Notes: generated from the sequence alone by a model not told the origin. 64,000 nucleotides of DNA from Spiroplasma turonicum (GCF_001262715.1 NZ_CP012328.1:868001-932000), one strand, 5' to 3'. Positions 46,222 to 57,208 are shown, counted from the stretch's first letter. Program-made: numbers and translations.

Positions 46222-47129
46222 TAGAACTCATCCTTAAATAATTCATATAAAATTGCAATTCTCATATAAAGACCATTTGTCATTTGTTCTAAAAGTTTTG
46301 ATTTTTCAGATTCAATTAGGCTTGATTCAATTTCAACATTTCTATTAACAGGACAAGGGTGCATTATGATTGAACCTTCTTTTAATCTGTTATACCTAGA
46401 AATATTTAAACCAAATTCTTCTAAATAATTAATCGAGTTATTTAATCTATCGGTATGTCTCTCATTTTGAACTCTTAATAACATTAAAACGTCTACTTTG
46501 TTAATGATTTCATCAATAGTTTTATATTCACCATAATCATTATAATTATTTTCAAATCATTCTTTAGGTCCTGCAAAATAAACTTTAGCCCCTAACCTTT
46601 TTAAAATTTTCATATTCGAATGTGCTACTCTTGAGTGTTTTAAATCTCCACATATAGCTACTTTAATTTCTTTAAAAGTCTTAAAGTTTTCATATATAGT
46701 CATTAAATCAAGTAAAGATTGTGTGGGGTGTTCTCCTACTCCATCTCCTGCATTTATAATTTTAGATTTAATATTTTTAGATTGTAGTAGTTCTTTATAG
46801 TACTCTTTATCTGGATGTCTTATTACTAAACCTGATATGTTTATACTTCCAAGAGTTAAAACTGTATCATATAAAGTTTCTCCTTTTTGGATAGAACTTG
46901 TTTCAGTTTGAAACTCAATAGATTTAAATCCTAACATTTTTTCTGCAACTTCAAAGCTTTTATGAGTTCTTGTACTATTTTCAAAAAATAAATTTGCAAT
47001 AAATATGTCTTTCTTAAGTTTTGGAATTATAGTTTTATTATTTTTAAAGTAAATAGATTTTTCAATCAAATGATTTATTTGTTCATTTGATAACTCTTCA
47101 ATAGTTAATAAATTTTCAATTTTTTTCAT
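46221..47129 (-). CDS. pyrB: aspartate carbamoyltransferase catalytic chain
   Basis: 302 residues. The start ATG 47129 (MKKIENLL) is chosen because GGAGGA precedes it; a further ATG 12 bases upstream is inside that Shine-Dalgarno. Motifs: [12 protein letters not shown] (carbamoyl-phosphate binding), HPTQSLLDL and the C-terminal [11 protein letters not shown]. It joins carbamoyl phosphate to aspartate. TGA at 46557 is Trp. No pyrI regulatory subunit is present, as in Bacillus. Confidence 0.96.
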
Positions 47130-47149
47130 AAATTCCTCCATAAAAAAAA

Positions 47150-47668
47150 CTAACCATTAAGAATTAAAACAACATCTTCATTATCTACTTCAACTAAATG
47201 AACTTTAATCTTTTCGTTGATAGAAGTTGGTATGTTTTTTCCTACAAAGTCAGCTCTAATTGGTAATTCACGATGTCCTCGATCAACTAGCACAGCAAGC
47301 ATTATTTTACTTGGTCTGTAAAAATCAAGAATACAATCAATTGCAGCTCTAACAGTTCTACCTGTGAACATTACATCGTCTACTAAAATAACTATTTTAT
47401 TTTCAAGATTATAGTTTAATTTAAAATTATTTGATTTTATTTTTTTATCATCTCTGTAATTTGATATGTCAACTTCAACAACATCAAGTTTTATATTTTC
47501 AATTTGTTCAATTTTTTTTGATATTCTTAAAGCCAAAAAATAACCTCTTGTTTTAATACCTGCTAAAACTACATTGGTTACACCTTTATTTCTTTCAAGA
47601 ATTTCATGACAAATTCTAGTTATGGTTCTTAATATTGCTTCATTATTAAAAATTATTTTTGTTGACAT
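47150..47668 (-). CDS. pyrR: PyrR, pyrimidine operon attenuator / uracil phosphoribosyltransferase
   Basis: 172 residues behind AGAGGTAG. The PRPP motif [16 protein letters not shown] and the PyrR-specific block [20 protein letters not shown] are present. Family known: binds a hairpin in the pyr leader RNA when UMP is high and so favours termination; it also has weak uracil phosphoribosyltransferase activity. It is the first gene of the operon, 20 bases before pyrB, and the leader holds a matching binding loop and terminator (47690-47790), so autoregulation is well supported. Confidence 0.95.
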   Translation of the reverse strand: MSTKIIFNNEAILRTITRICHEILERNKGVTNVVLAGIKTRGYFLALRISKKIEQIENIKLDVVEVDISNYRDDKKIKSNNFKLNYNLENKIVILVDDVMFTGRTVRAAIDCILDFYRPSKIMLAVLVDRGHRELPIRADFVGKNIPTSINEKIKVHLVEVDNEDVVLILNG

Positions 47669-47696
47669 AGCTACCTCTTTTATGTGTGAAAGTTAC

Positions 47697-47727
47697 CTAT
47701 AAAAAAAGTCTATCACTTATGATAGAC
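47697..47727 (-). terminator. pyr leader attenuator terminator
   Basis: On the minus strand GTCTATCA pairs with TGATAGAC around a 4-nt loop and is followed by T7, 29 bases before the pyrR start. It is an intrinsic terminator in the pyr leader. Confidence 0.88.
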
Positions 47728-47761
47728 AATTAAATAATGCTAAAAAGAAGTTAGACATTAC

Positions 47762-47787
47762 TTATCTGCCTCTCAGGACAAATTTAA
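47762..47787 (-). promoter_or_regulatory. PyrR-binding hairpin (anti-antiterminator)
   Basis: On the minus strand TTTGTCCTGAGAGGCAGA fits the PyrR-binding consensus (UCC-N-GNGAGG): an upper stem CC/GG closes the UGAGA loop, a bulged U follows and TTTG pairs with CAGA below. It lies about 35 bases upstream of the attenuator terminator. Confidence 0.85.
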
Positions 47788-47804
47788 AGTATTCTTTCAT
47801 AAAA

Positions 47805-47832
47805 ATTATAACTTATTTTATAGTTTTTACAA
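47805..47832 (-). promoter_or_regulatory. pyr operon promoter
   Basis: Minus-strand TTGTAA (47827-47832) and TATAAT (47805-47810) with a 16-base spacer, placed just upstream of the PyrR leader. Confidence 0.7.
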
Positions 47833-47857
47833 TAATTTAAACAAAAACTTTAGATAA

Positions 47858-48385
47858 TTATTTTTTAATTTGAAGTTTGTGTATACACATTGTTCTTTCA
47901 TTTTTTTTCACTTCTTTTTTGAAAAACTTATTGAGTTTAATAAAGTTAGCTTTATCCATAACTCTTTCAGACGCAATATTACTTACTTCATGAATTGCAT
48001 ATAACTCTCTTATATTTAATTTAGAAGAATAAAAACTAATTAGTCCAAGTAAAGCCTCTGAACAATAACCCTTATTTCTATAATTTTTATTAATAACTCA
48101 ACCTAAATTACTATATTCATTATTATTTAATCTAATATCAATTGTACCAATCATTTTATCATTATCTTTTATAAAAATTCCATATTTACCGAAAGGACTA
48201 AGCATAAAATAGCTCTTAATTGAATTTATTGTATCATTTAAGGTTAAATGTCTATCAAAATCAAGATAAAATACAGTTTCTTCATCGTTGCAATATTCAA
48301 ACATATCTTGTGCATTATCAATATTTACATACTTTAAATATAATCTACTTGTTTCAATGTAACTATAATTATCAATATCAATCAT
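47858..48385 (-). CDS. GNAT-family N-acetyltransferase
   Basis: 175 residues. The start ATG 48385 (MIDIDNYSYIETSRLYLK) is behind AAAAGGAAA. ETSRLYLKYVN at the N-terminus, FGKYGIFIKDNDKMIGTIDIR and the acetyl-CoA loop WVINKNYRNKGYCSEAL, then IASERVMDKANF, are typical of the RimJ/RimL type (Acetyltransf_3). Substrate unknown: N-terminal ribosomal protein, small molecule or antibiotic are all possible. TGA at 48098 is Trp. It is upstream of the pyr promoter with the same direction. Confidence 0.87.
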
Positions 48386-48432
48386 GATTAGTTTCCTTTT
48401 CAAGTTAAAATAATTATACTACAATTAATAAT

Positions 48433-48451
48433 TTGTCTAATTAATAGACAA
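48433..48451. promoter_or_regulatory. inverted repeat upstream of mtlA (possible operator)
   Basis: TTGTCTA (48433-48439) and TAGACAA (48445-48451) form a perfect 7-bp palindrome with a 5-base centre, 70 bases before mtlA. There is no T-tract in the mtlA direction, so a regulator site (for example MtlR) is more likely than a terminator. This is inference. Confidence 0.4.
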
Positions 48452-48520
48452 AAAAGATTTACCCTAACATTTAAATATACTTATAAATATTAAATAATAA
48501 AAATGAAAGGAGTTGATTTT

Positions 48521-50080
48521 ATGGATGAAATTATTAAAGAAATCAACAACAGAGAAACTAATAATAAGTTTGCTTTGTTTATGAAGAATAATTTTAATAA
48601 AAGAATTGCAATGCGAAGAGTCCAAAAGTTTGGTGGATGATTAAGTTCCATGATAATGCCAATTATCGGTCTTATGATAGCATGAGGACTATTAACTGCA
48701 TTCTTTATTGAAAAAGGTTGAACACCTGTTGAAGCAATTGAAAAATATATTGTTGGAAATATAATAACTTATTTAATTCCAGTACTAATTGGATTTAATG
48801 CAGGAAGATTGGTTCATAAAGATAGAGGTGGATTTATAGCCACATTTGTAGTATTTGCAGTTATAATGGGTAACCAATATAACCCTGGGTTTGCTGAAGG
48901 GTCATCTGCATCACCGCAGTTACTTTCAGCAATGATTGTTGGACCAGCATCAGCTGGAATATTAAAAGGTGTAGATAAATTACTTGAAGGTAGAGTAAAA
49001 CAAGGATTTGAAATGCTTGTAAATAACTTTGTAATGGGATTTTTAGCATTTGGATTAGGTGTTGGAGCATTTTATGGAATGCCTTATATATTTAACTCAA
49101 TAACTTGAGCACTTGCAGAAATGGTAAGAGTTCTAATTACAAATAAACTTATATTTTTAGCAGCGTTAATAGTAGAACCTGCAAAAATTTTCTTTTTAAA
49201 CAATGCAATTAATCATGGTGTATTTACCCCACTATCATTAGAATTAACAAGAACTTATGGAAAATCAATATTATATTTACTTGAAGCTAATCCAGGGCCA
49301 GGTCTTGGTGCATTAATAACATTTATGATTTTTGATAAAAAACAAAGAGGTAATGCTGCAGGTGCATCAATTATACATTTCTTTGGTGGAATACATGAAG
49401 TATACTTCCCATTTATACTAATGAAAATAGAAATGATATTCGCTCTAATAGCTGGTGGTCTAGTTGGAGATGCAATATTCCAAATATTTGATGCAGGTTT
49501 AATAGCACCAGCATCACCAGGATCTATTATTGCAATATCAATATTTATTGCACCAGGTGCCATGAATTATGCAGGGGTATTTTTAGGAATAGCAGCTTCT
49601 TGTGGTACAACTGCATTGGTAGGATTCTTGATTCATTTTATAATGAGAAAAAAATACAAAAAAATGAGCACTTCATATGAAGAAGCAGCAGCAAAAATGC
49701 AAGACTTAAAAGGTAAAGAAAGTAAATATGTTAAAACTAATAAATTAACAGATTTACCAAAATTACAAGACGTTAAAAAAATTATATTTGCATGTGAAGC
49801 TGGTATGGGTTCTAGTGCAATGGGAGCTTCTGTTTTAAGAAAAAAACTTAAAGAGAATAATATTAATATTGAAGTTGTAAACTATCCAGTAAAGGAATTA
49901 CCAAATGATGCAATGTTTGTAATAACTCAAGAACAACTATCTGATTATGCAAAACAAAAAGCACCTAATGCAATTCATAAAAGTATCTCTAACTTTTTAG
50001 ATAAATCGTTTTATGATAAAATAATTTTAGAATTTAAAGAAAACTTAGAGATAAAAAATGAAGAAAGAACGACAACTTAG
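48521..50080 (+). CDS. mtlA: mannitol PTS permease, EIICB component
   Basis: 519 residues behind AAAGGAG. The IIC domain (about residues 30-400) has the multiple helices of the mannitol type, with NNAINHGVFTPL, GPGLG and GGIHEVYFPF (GIHE active motif). The IIB domain (from about 415) has IFACEAGMGSSAMGA with the phosphorylated Cys. There is no IIA domain; it is encoded in the next gene. The protein imports mannitol and phosphorylates it to mannitol 1-phosphate. It overlaps the next gene by 23 bases. Confidence 0.95.
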
Positions 50081-51920
50081 AATATTAAATACAATAATTA
50101 ATTATAGAAAAGTTGATATTAACGTTTTAATAAAATATTTCGATATTAGTGAAAAAACATTGACTAGAGATATTGATGATATAAATAATTTTATAAAAGA
50201 ATATGGTAATTTTAAACTTACTAATAATGAGTATGAAATCAAATTTGAAGGAATAACAGAAAATATTTTGTCTAAGATCCAATTAGATGAAAGCTTATTA
50301 TTAAAAGAAGAAAGATTATTATATATATTTTTAACATTATTAAAAGATAAATTAGTAACTAAATCAGATCTTGAAGATGATTTAGATGTATCTCTAAATC
50401 AAATAGATGAAGACTTAAATGACTTAGACATTATTTTAAAAAAATATAATCTATCAATAAATATAACGAAACAAGGAATCAAACTTGAAGATATTTTAAT
50501 TGATCAAGAAATAAAAATAATAATTGATATAATTACAAAATATGTATTATTTAAAAAAGTTTACTCAATTTTGAAATTAAATAAGATTGAAAAACTTTTT
50601 TCTAATTATGTTTATAGATCATTAAAGTTAAAATATAAGATTGATATATATAATAAAATATTTTACTGGTTATTAGAGTTTACCTCTAATCAAGTTAATA
50701 TTTCAAATTTAAACTTGATAATAATGTCTATAAAGCTTACATTCTGAATGAACCATCCAAAAAATAGCATTTTATTAAATAACATAGATAATATTGAATA
50801 TTATAATGAATTTATTAATTTAATAAAAGATATTTATTCAGATGAAAGTTATGAAAAGTTTTTTTATAAATGTTTAAGTTCGCAAAAAGAAGAAATTTTA
50901 ACTGATTATATAAATTTATTAGATGTTAAAATTTCTAATCTATTTAATAAAAAATTGAAATTAAGCTTAGATACTTTAGAGAGAATTAAAAACCATATTA
51001 GTTCAAATATTATAATTGATAACACTGATGATTTTATAATTGAAGAATATATAAGAAACCTAACACACTATAAAACTATTTATAAAGAAATATGAGATAT
51101 TAATAACGATTTACTGATTGAAAAATTTGGAGAATATAAAAATATAGAATTATTAAAGTATGAAATTTTTATTCATATACTAGTTTGATTTGATTCATAC
51201 ATATATGAAAAAAAACTAAAGATCTTAACAATATGCATTGGTGGAATGGGCCAAAGTGCAATGATAAAGAATCATTTAAACTCATTGTATAGAAATTCTA
51301 TAGTAGAAAATATTCCTTATTCATTAGTTTCAAAAGATTATCTTAAGAATTTTGATCTAGTAATTTCATCAATAGACTTAAATGAGTTTGACTTAAATAA
51401 TTTTATTGTAATGCCTATTATATTATTACTGAGTAAAAAAAATGATATTCATAAGATAATAACAGAAAAAATATATAAAAAACTTATAGGAGAAAATATG
51501 AAAAGTGAAATATTAAAAAAAGAAAATATAAAAATAAACCAGTTTGCAAAAGATAAAGTAGAAGCAATTAAACAATGTGGTAAACTTTTAAAAGAACTAG
51601 GTTATATTGAAGAATCATATATAAGTTCAATGTTAGAAAGAGAGAAAAAGTTTTCAGTCTACATAGGAAATTATTTAGCGATACCTCATGGAATGAATGA
51701 TACTGGTGTATTAAAGGATGGTATTGTTGTAATACATTATAAAGACCCTATTAATTATGATTCAAATTTAGTTCATTTCTTTATTGGAATAGCTGCTAAA
51801 TCTGATAATCATATTGAAATACTTTCTAATATTGCAGAAAAAATGATGGATATTGATTTTGTTAACGATTTAATAAAAAATCCATCTGCAGATAGAATCT
51901 TAAAGGAGTTTAATTTATAA
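50058..51920 (+). CDS. mtlR: mannitol operon regulator fused in frame to EIIA(Mtl)
   Basis: 620 residues as one frame under code 4. Two N-terminal helix-turn-helix regions (KVDINVLIKYFDISEKTLTR, LVTKSDLEDDLDVSLNQI) are followed by PRD-like regulation domains (about 150-385), an EIIB-like domain with the Cys in ICIGGMGQSAM (Cys393) and a C-terminal EIIA(Mtl) domain (481-620) with the active-site His in YLAIPHG (about 544). Bacillus-type MtlR ends in an EIIA-like domain, so this may be ordinary MtlR; but a strong Shine-Dalgarno and ATG lie exactly at the start of the EIIA part, and no other EIIA gene is in the operon. Its stop overlaps mtlD by one base. Confidence 0.85.
51498..51920 (+). CDS. 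mtlF: possible separate EIIA(Mtl) from an internal start
   Basis: ATAGGAGA lies 5 bases before ATG 51498, in frame with the upstream gene. The resulting 140-residue protein (MKSEILKKENI...) has the size and sequence features of free MtlF: IPHG with the phosphorylated His at residue 64, and VHFFIGIAAKSDNHIEILSNIA. MtlA has no IIA domain, so this product or the fused domain must supply the phosphate. Whether both are made is not decidable from sequence. Confidence 0.5.
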   Translation: MKSEILKKENIKINQFAKDKVEAIKQCGKLLKELGYIEESYISSMLEREKKFSVYIGNYLAIPHGMNDTGVLKDGIVVIHYKDPINYDSNLVHFFIGIAAKSDNHIEILSNIAEKMMDIDFVNDLIKNPSADRILKEFNL

Positions 51921-53044
51921 TGAAAATATTACATTATGGTGCAGGAAATATAGGACGTGGTTTTATTGCTCCAATATTATTCAAAACTGGTTTAGTAGAA
52001 GAATTTTATTTCACTGATAGCAATGCAGAATTAATTAACAAATTAAAAAATCAAGAAAGTTATCAAGTTATAGAATTGGATGAAAATGAGATATCGACTC
52101 AAATAACAAATTACAAAGCTGTTTTGGTAAATGAAATAGAGAATGAATTAAATGTTAAAGATATTGATATAATCACAACGTCTATCGGTTCAAATAATTT
52201 AAAATATATAAAAAACCAATTAATATCTTTTATAAAAATAAAAGAAAATGCAAATAAACCTTTAATTATTATGTGCTGTGAAAATGGAGAAAAAGTTTCA
52301 ACATCTTTTGAATATGATTTATTTAATGATTATAATTTTAACAAAAAACTTATTAGCTTTGTTGATGTTATGGTTGATAGAATTGTTCCAAACGACACTT
52401 CCAATGACTTAAATATTAAAGTTGAACCTTACTATTCTTGAATTGCAGATGAAAAAAATTGAAACGATAATATTATTAAGCCAGAAACAATAACATTTAC
52501 AAACAATATTGATGCAGAAATTTGTAAGAAAGTGTGAATGTTAAACGGTAGTCACGCTTCAATATCATGAAAAGAATGGAAATTATCAAATTTTAAACAT
52601 AAATATATTAATAATACACTAAATAATTTAGAAGACCAAACATTATTAAATTTTTTAGAAAGTTATTTATCAGAGCTTTCAAAAGTTATAGAAAAAGAAT
52701 TTAATTATGATTCTGAAAAACTAAAAGAATTTAAATTAAATGTTATAAAAAGATTTAGAAATAAATATATAAAAGATGATTTTGAAAGAGTAGCAAGAAA
52801 TACAATAAAAAAAATTCAATTAGATGAAAGAATATTTAAGCCATTTATTATTGCAAATAAAAATAATATTGATTGCAAACATGTTAAAGAAACAATTATA
52901 AATGCACTATCTTATAATAATGTTAATGATTCAGATGGTTTGTTAATTGCTGAGATGCACAATAAAGGTATGACCCTTGAAGAAATATTAATTAAAACCG
53001 TTGATAATATTGATGATTCATTAATCAAAATAATAACTAATTAA
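51920..53044 (+). CDS. mtlD: mannitol-1-phosphate 5-dehydrogenase
   Basis: 374 residues. N-terminal Rossmann motif YGAGNIGRGFI, then DIITTSIG, CCENGEKVS, FVDVMVDRIVP and the catalytic helix KVWMLNGSHASISW of polyol-specific long-chain dehydrogenases. It oxidises mannitol 1-phosphate to fructose 6-phosphate with NAD+, feeding glycolysis. The start overlaps the preceding stop (TAATG). Several TGA-Trp codons. A terminator follows. Confidence 0.95.
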
Positions 53045-53048
53045 TATA

Positions 53049-53081
53049 AATAAAACACACATTAATTGTGTGTTTTATTTA
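53049..53081. terminator. bidirectional intrinsic terminator
   Basis: AATAAAACACACA pairs with TGTGTGTTTTATT (13 bp) around a short loop, between mtlD and the convergent pepA. Confidence 0.92.
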
Positions 53082-53083
53082 TA

Positions 53084-54466
53084 TTAATAATCATTTTTTA
53101 ATAGTTCAAATAAAGTTTTTAACATAATTGCTTTACCCCTACCTTTGTCTTGAGCAGTGGTTGCTATATCTAAATGTAAATAAGGCTTGTTTTCAGCAAA
53201 TAAGTCTAAAAATGCTGCTGCTGTAGATGATCCAGCTCCGGCATTTGGTTGACCAGTATTTGTTAAATCAGCAATTGGTGTAGATTTCATAATTTCTAAA
53301 TGTTCTCAAATCATTGGTAGCCTTCAAACTAATTCGTTTTGATTAAATGCTGATTTTTCAATTAATTGTCATAATCTATCATATTTAGTAAATACCCCAG
53401 TATGTCAAATTCCAAGTGAGAATCTCATTGCACCTGTTAGTGTTGCAACATCAAATACTTTATCTACTTTTAAATCTTTAACTGCATATGATATACCATC
53501 AGCTAATACAAGTCTACCTTCAGCATCTGTATTATCAATTTGAACTGTTAATCCATTATATGATTTAATAATTGATTCAGTTAATGTACCATGACCACCA
53601 ATTCTGTTATCAGTTAGCATTGAAATCGAAACAACATTAGTTTTTGCTTTACATTTTGCTAAAGCTAATACAGTTGAAGAAACAATAGCGGCACCTGACA
53701 TATCAAACTTCATATTAGCAAGTCCTGCTGCACCTTTTAAGTTATATCCACCTGAATCAAATGTTATTCCTTTTCCAACTAGACCAATTTTTTCTTTTGA
53801 TGAATCGTTATTGTACTCTAAAATAACAACTCTTGGTTCTATTTCTGAAGCTGCGTTTACTGCTAATAATAAATTTAAACCAATTTTTTCAATTTCTTTT
53901 TTTGTTAATATAGTGCATTTAACTCCGTCTACTTCCTTAGCCTTAGTTTCAATTAATTCAGCTATTTTTGGAGCAGTTCCTTCATTTGGAGGTAAATCTT
54001 GTAAATCTCTTGCAAAATTAACAAACTCCATTTTTATAATGCTTTCATTAAATAATGATTCTAAATCTAAATGTTTAGTTGTGATTAAATTGTAAATATA
54101 ATTAGATTCACAACTTGAATTAGATTTTCTACTAATCTTTTTATGATCATTATATAAAATTGAATCAAATATAGTTAAGGCTGCACGCTCTTTTTTATCA
54201 GAATAGAATTCTAAGAAAGTATCTAAATCAATGTTTATATTATAACTATTTGTTGATATAAAATTGTTTAAATACTCTTTTAATTTTCTTAAACAATCAC
54301 AGTTTTTAAATGGCTTACTTTCATTTGAACAAGCTATATACATATATAATGTTTTATCCTCAGAAATTAAAGTTACTGAACCATTTTTTTTATTTATAAA
54401 TGGATTTTTTAATTCATGAACTAATTTTAATGTCAATTCTTGTTTTTCTTTATTAAAAGTTAACAT
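53084..54466 (-). CDS. pepA: cytosolic leucyl aminopeptidase (M17)
   Basis: 460 residues. The M17 signature NTDAEGRLVLADG, the metal-binding LVGKGITFDSGGYNLK and MKFDMSGAA are intact. C-terminal GAGSSTAAAFL and the following HLDIA are typical. The enzyme uses two divalent metals to remove N-terminal residues from peptides in the cytosol, supporting peptide recycling. Start behind GAGAGGAAA; the ATG overlaps the upstream gene stop by one base. TGA-Trp at 53402-53407 region joins the halves. Confidence 0.95.
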
Positions 54467-55332
54467 TATTTTTCCTCTCTTACTTCTTCCTTATTAACTA
54501 TTACTTTACCACTTTTTTTTACTTTAATAGTTTCTAAATTTATTTTATTTTCTCTTTTTCCTTTTTTGCTTAATTTTCAAAATATTAAAACGTAAGTTAT
54601 GTTTACAACCACGAATAATAAATGCACCACAACAAATAGTAACAAAATTGTAAAAAATGTATATACGATACTACCAATAATATCATCAGAATTTGAATTA
54701 CCAAAATCAAATGTTTTATTAGAAACTGGTGCATAAGGGAAAACTATTTCAAATGGTATTGAAGAAAATCTATCATCTGTTAAATATGTAAATATTCTAA
54801 ACAATAAATAAAATGTATAAATTCATGGGTATGCAAAATAACCTCAAAAATATGTTTTAAAATATTTTCTTATATTAAAATTCGTTAAATCAATATTTAA
54901 AAAAGTATATGTTATTGTTGAAACTGGTATTACTACGTGAAGGAATAAAGAATATATTCAATCAATAGTTCTTGTTTCATAACTGTTTTTTAAAGTTGCT
55001 GGAAACAAAACACATGTGTAAGTAATAAATGTTACTGTTATATAGCAAGTAACATAGAGTAAAAGAGTTTTATTTTTACAAAAACGTATTTGATTATCAT
55101 AAAATAAAACCCTTATTAAAAAATAAGCTCCGACTAATGCATTGCTTTGAAATGTAAAAAAACTTGCAAACTGTCCTTGAAATAAAACTGGTGAGAATGG
55201 GTAGTCCACATTTCTTAATCAATGTTTATTAACCATATGTTCAATATAAACAAAAACTAGCATTGAAAATATTGATACACACATAAATAATTCTCAATAA
55301 AAAGTCTTGTTTTTTCACTTGTTAATTAACAT
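54466..55332 (-). CDS. Pr6Pr-like multi-pass membrane protein 3
   Basis: 288 residues with several TGA-Trp codons. Six or seven membrane helices. FFTFQSNALVGAYFL, YSLFLHVVIPVST, FAYPWIYTFYLLFR and VFPYAPVS match the landmarks of the copies at 25436 and 35303 (SN, H-x-P, YP and a final YPF-like motif). The C-terminal ~45 residues are basic and cytosolic. It is translationally coupled to pepA (TAATG), yet a role in peptide handling cannot be claimed. Confidence 0.62.
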
Positions 55333-55348
55333 AGTAACCGCTTTCTAA

Positions 55349-55636
55349 CTATACAAAAGATACACTTACTGTTTTTGGTTGTATACCAATTGTTTTTTTT
55401 ATTAACTCATATGTTGAATTAATAATTTTATTTTGATCTATACTAAAATTATTTCTATCTTCAATATTTATAACAATATTAATAAATAATGTTGTTTCGT
55501 GTTCTCAAACTACTCTAACATCTAAATTTAAGGTCTCATCTATATTAGATTTTATATCTTTATGAATAATTTTCTTTATTAATTGGTCTTCAATTTGAAT
55601 ATCTCCTAAAGAGTTTTTTTCTAAAGTTATGTACAT
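55349..55636 (-). CDS. Asp23/Gls24-like small protein
   Basis: 95 residues behind AGGAAG, 12 bases after the efp stop. LGDIQIEDQLIKKIIHKDIK, VRVVWEHETTLFINIVINI (Trp from TGA) and the amphipathic C-terminus IINSTYELIKKTIGIQPKTVSVSFV match the short Asp23 domain. In Bacillus an Asp23 protein (YqhY) also follows efp, where it affects lipid metabolism; the conserved place supports the call. Role here unknown. Confidence 0.72.
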
Positions 55637-55648
55637 AATTTCTTCTTC

Positions 55649-56206
55649 CTAATTTGCTCTTCCATAATATTTTGCATCATTTGTATTAATAATTACTTTT
55701 TCACCTTCTTTAATAAATAAAGGTACAGTAACTTCTAATCCAGTTTCTAGAACAGCTTTTTTTTGTGCACCACTTGTAGTATCACCTTTAACTGCTGGTT
55801 CTACTTCAGTAACTATTAGTTCCATTTTCTCAGGAATGCTTATTCCTAAAATTTCACCGTTATATTCTGTTAGTTTTACCATAGTTCCGTCTGTCAAGAA
55901 CTTTAACTCTCATTCTAACTTTTCATTTGCAATTTCAACTTGCTCATATGTTTCAGTATCCATTAACATACAAATACTTCCATCATTATATAAATATTGC
56001 ATATCTTTTTTTTCTATAAGGGCTTTGTCAACCTTATCTCCACCAGTAAAAGTTAAATCAACACGTGCACCTGTTCTAAGATTTTTTACTTTTAATGAGA
56101 CTTTACCTTGTTGTCTTCCAGTTTTAGAAAATGAGTTCTCTAAAACTACAAATATATTACCATCATATAAAAATGTATTTCCTGGTCTTAAATCATTAAC
56201 TAACAT
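55649..56206 (-). CDS. efp: translation elongation factor P
   Basis: 185 residues, three beta-barrel domains. Start MLVNDLRPGNTFLYDG behind AAGGAGAA. VKNLRTGARVDLTFTGGDKVDKALIE and YNDGSICMLMDTETYEQVE are typical; C-terminal GLEVTVPLFIKEGEKVIINT is the OB-fold domain III. It rescues ribosomes stalled at proline runs. The tip loop reads FSKTGRQQGKV where most bacteria have VKPGKG; the Lys usually modified is Arg here. TGA at 55907-55909 is Trp. Confidence 0.95.
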
Positions 56207-56257
56207 TTAATATTCTCCTTATTATGTCAACATTTTTATTATAACTAATTTTCTAAA

Positions 56258-57208
56258 TTATTTAAACACCATACCTGGTTTAATAAAACAATTTTGTTGT
56301 TTATAATAAACTGAAGATTCAAGCATTTTTTTACCTTCTCTTTGTAATTCTAATATTCTAATATAACCATTCATAGTTGCTACAATAATACCTTTTTTAT
56401 CAATTAATACTATTTCACCTGGAAAAAAAAGTTTTAAAGGTATAATAAGTGGTTCATCATCTTTTATTAATGCAGTTTTCTTTATTTTTATTCTTTCATT
56501 TTCTAAAAAAGTATATGCAATTGGTGTTGGAGATAATGCTCTTACAAAGTTATGAACTTGAATTGAAGATTGATTTCAATTAATCTTTTCTTCTTCATTT
56601 TTTAAGTTGTATGCAAACGTAACTTTGCTTTCATCTTGAGGTTTTGGTTTAATTTCATTATTAAATATTTGATTTATATTATTTTTTACAATTTGATATG
56701 CTAATGATGATAATTTATCAAATAAAACTCCATTATCATCATTTTCATTTATACAAATTTTACTTTGAACATATACATCCCCAGCATCCATTTTTTTTAT
56801 CATTTTCATTAATGATATTCCAGTTTCTTTATCTCCATTCATTAATGAATACTGGACTGGACTACCTCCCCTATATAAAGGGAGTAGACTTGCATGTACA
56901 TTTATACAATTTTTAAATAAATTTAAAATCTTATCTGGTATAAATTGACCATATGCACAAGTTACTAAGAAATCAGGTTCATAATTTATTATAGTATCTA
57001 ATAATTCTATAACTTTGTTAGGTTGATAAATAGTTATGTTATTTTTTAATGCAAATTCTTTTAATGGAGATACGATGATTTTTTTTTGTCTATTTAATGC
57101 TTTGTCTGGTTGAGTTATTATAAAGCCAATTTCATAACCTAAATCAATTAATGCTTGTAAAGGTTTTACAGATATTGAAGGTGTTCCACAATATATTATT
57201 TTTTTCAT
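56258..57208 (-). CDS. fmt: methionyl-tRNA formyltransferase
   Basis: 316 residues. IIYCGTPSISVKPLQAL, the folate-binding/catalytic INVHASLLPLYRGGSPVQ (Asn, His) and TGISLMKMIKKMDAGDVY (Asp) are intact; the C-terminal anticodon-independent tRNA-binding domain follows. It formylates initiator Met-tRNA. Start ATG behind AAGGGAA, overlapping the end of the DUF2779 gene by 13 bases. TGA at 56576 is Trp. Confidence 0.95.

Noticed and set aside
48433-48455. Terminator before mtlA
   Set aside because: The palindrome is followed by A residues and not T residues in the direction of mtlA, and the upstream gene is on the other strand and points away.
49255-49563. Minus-strand 102-codon frame inside mtlA
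   Set aside because: It is a shadow of the strongly supported mtlA frame with no homology features.
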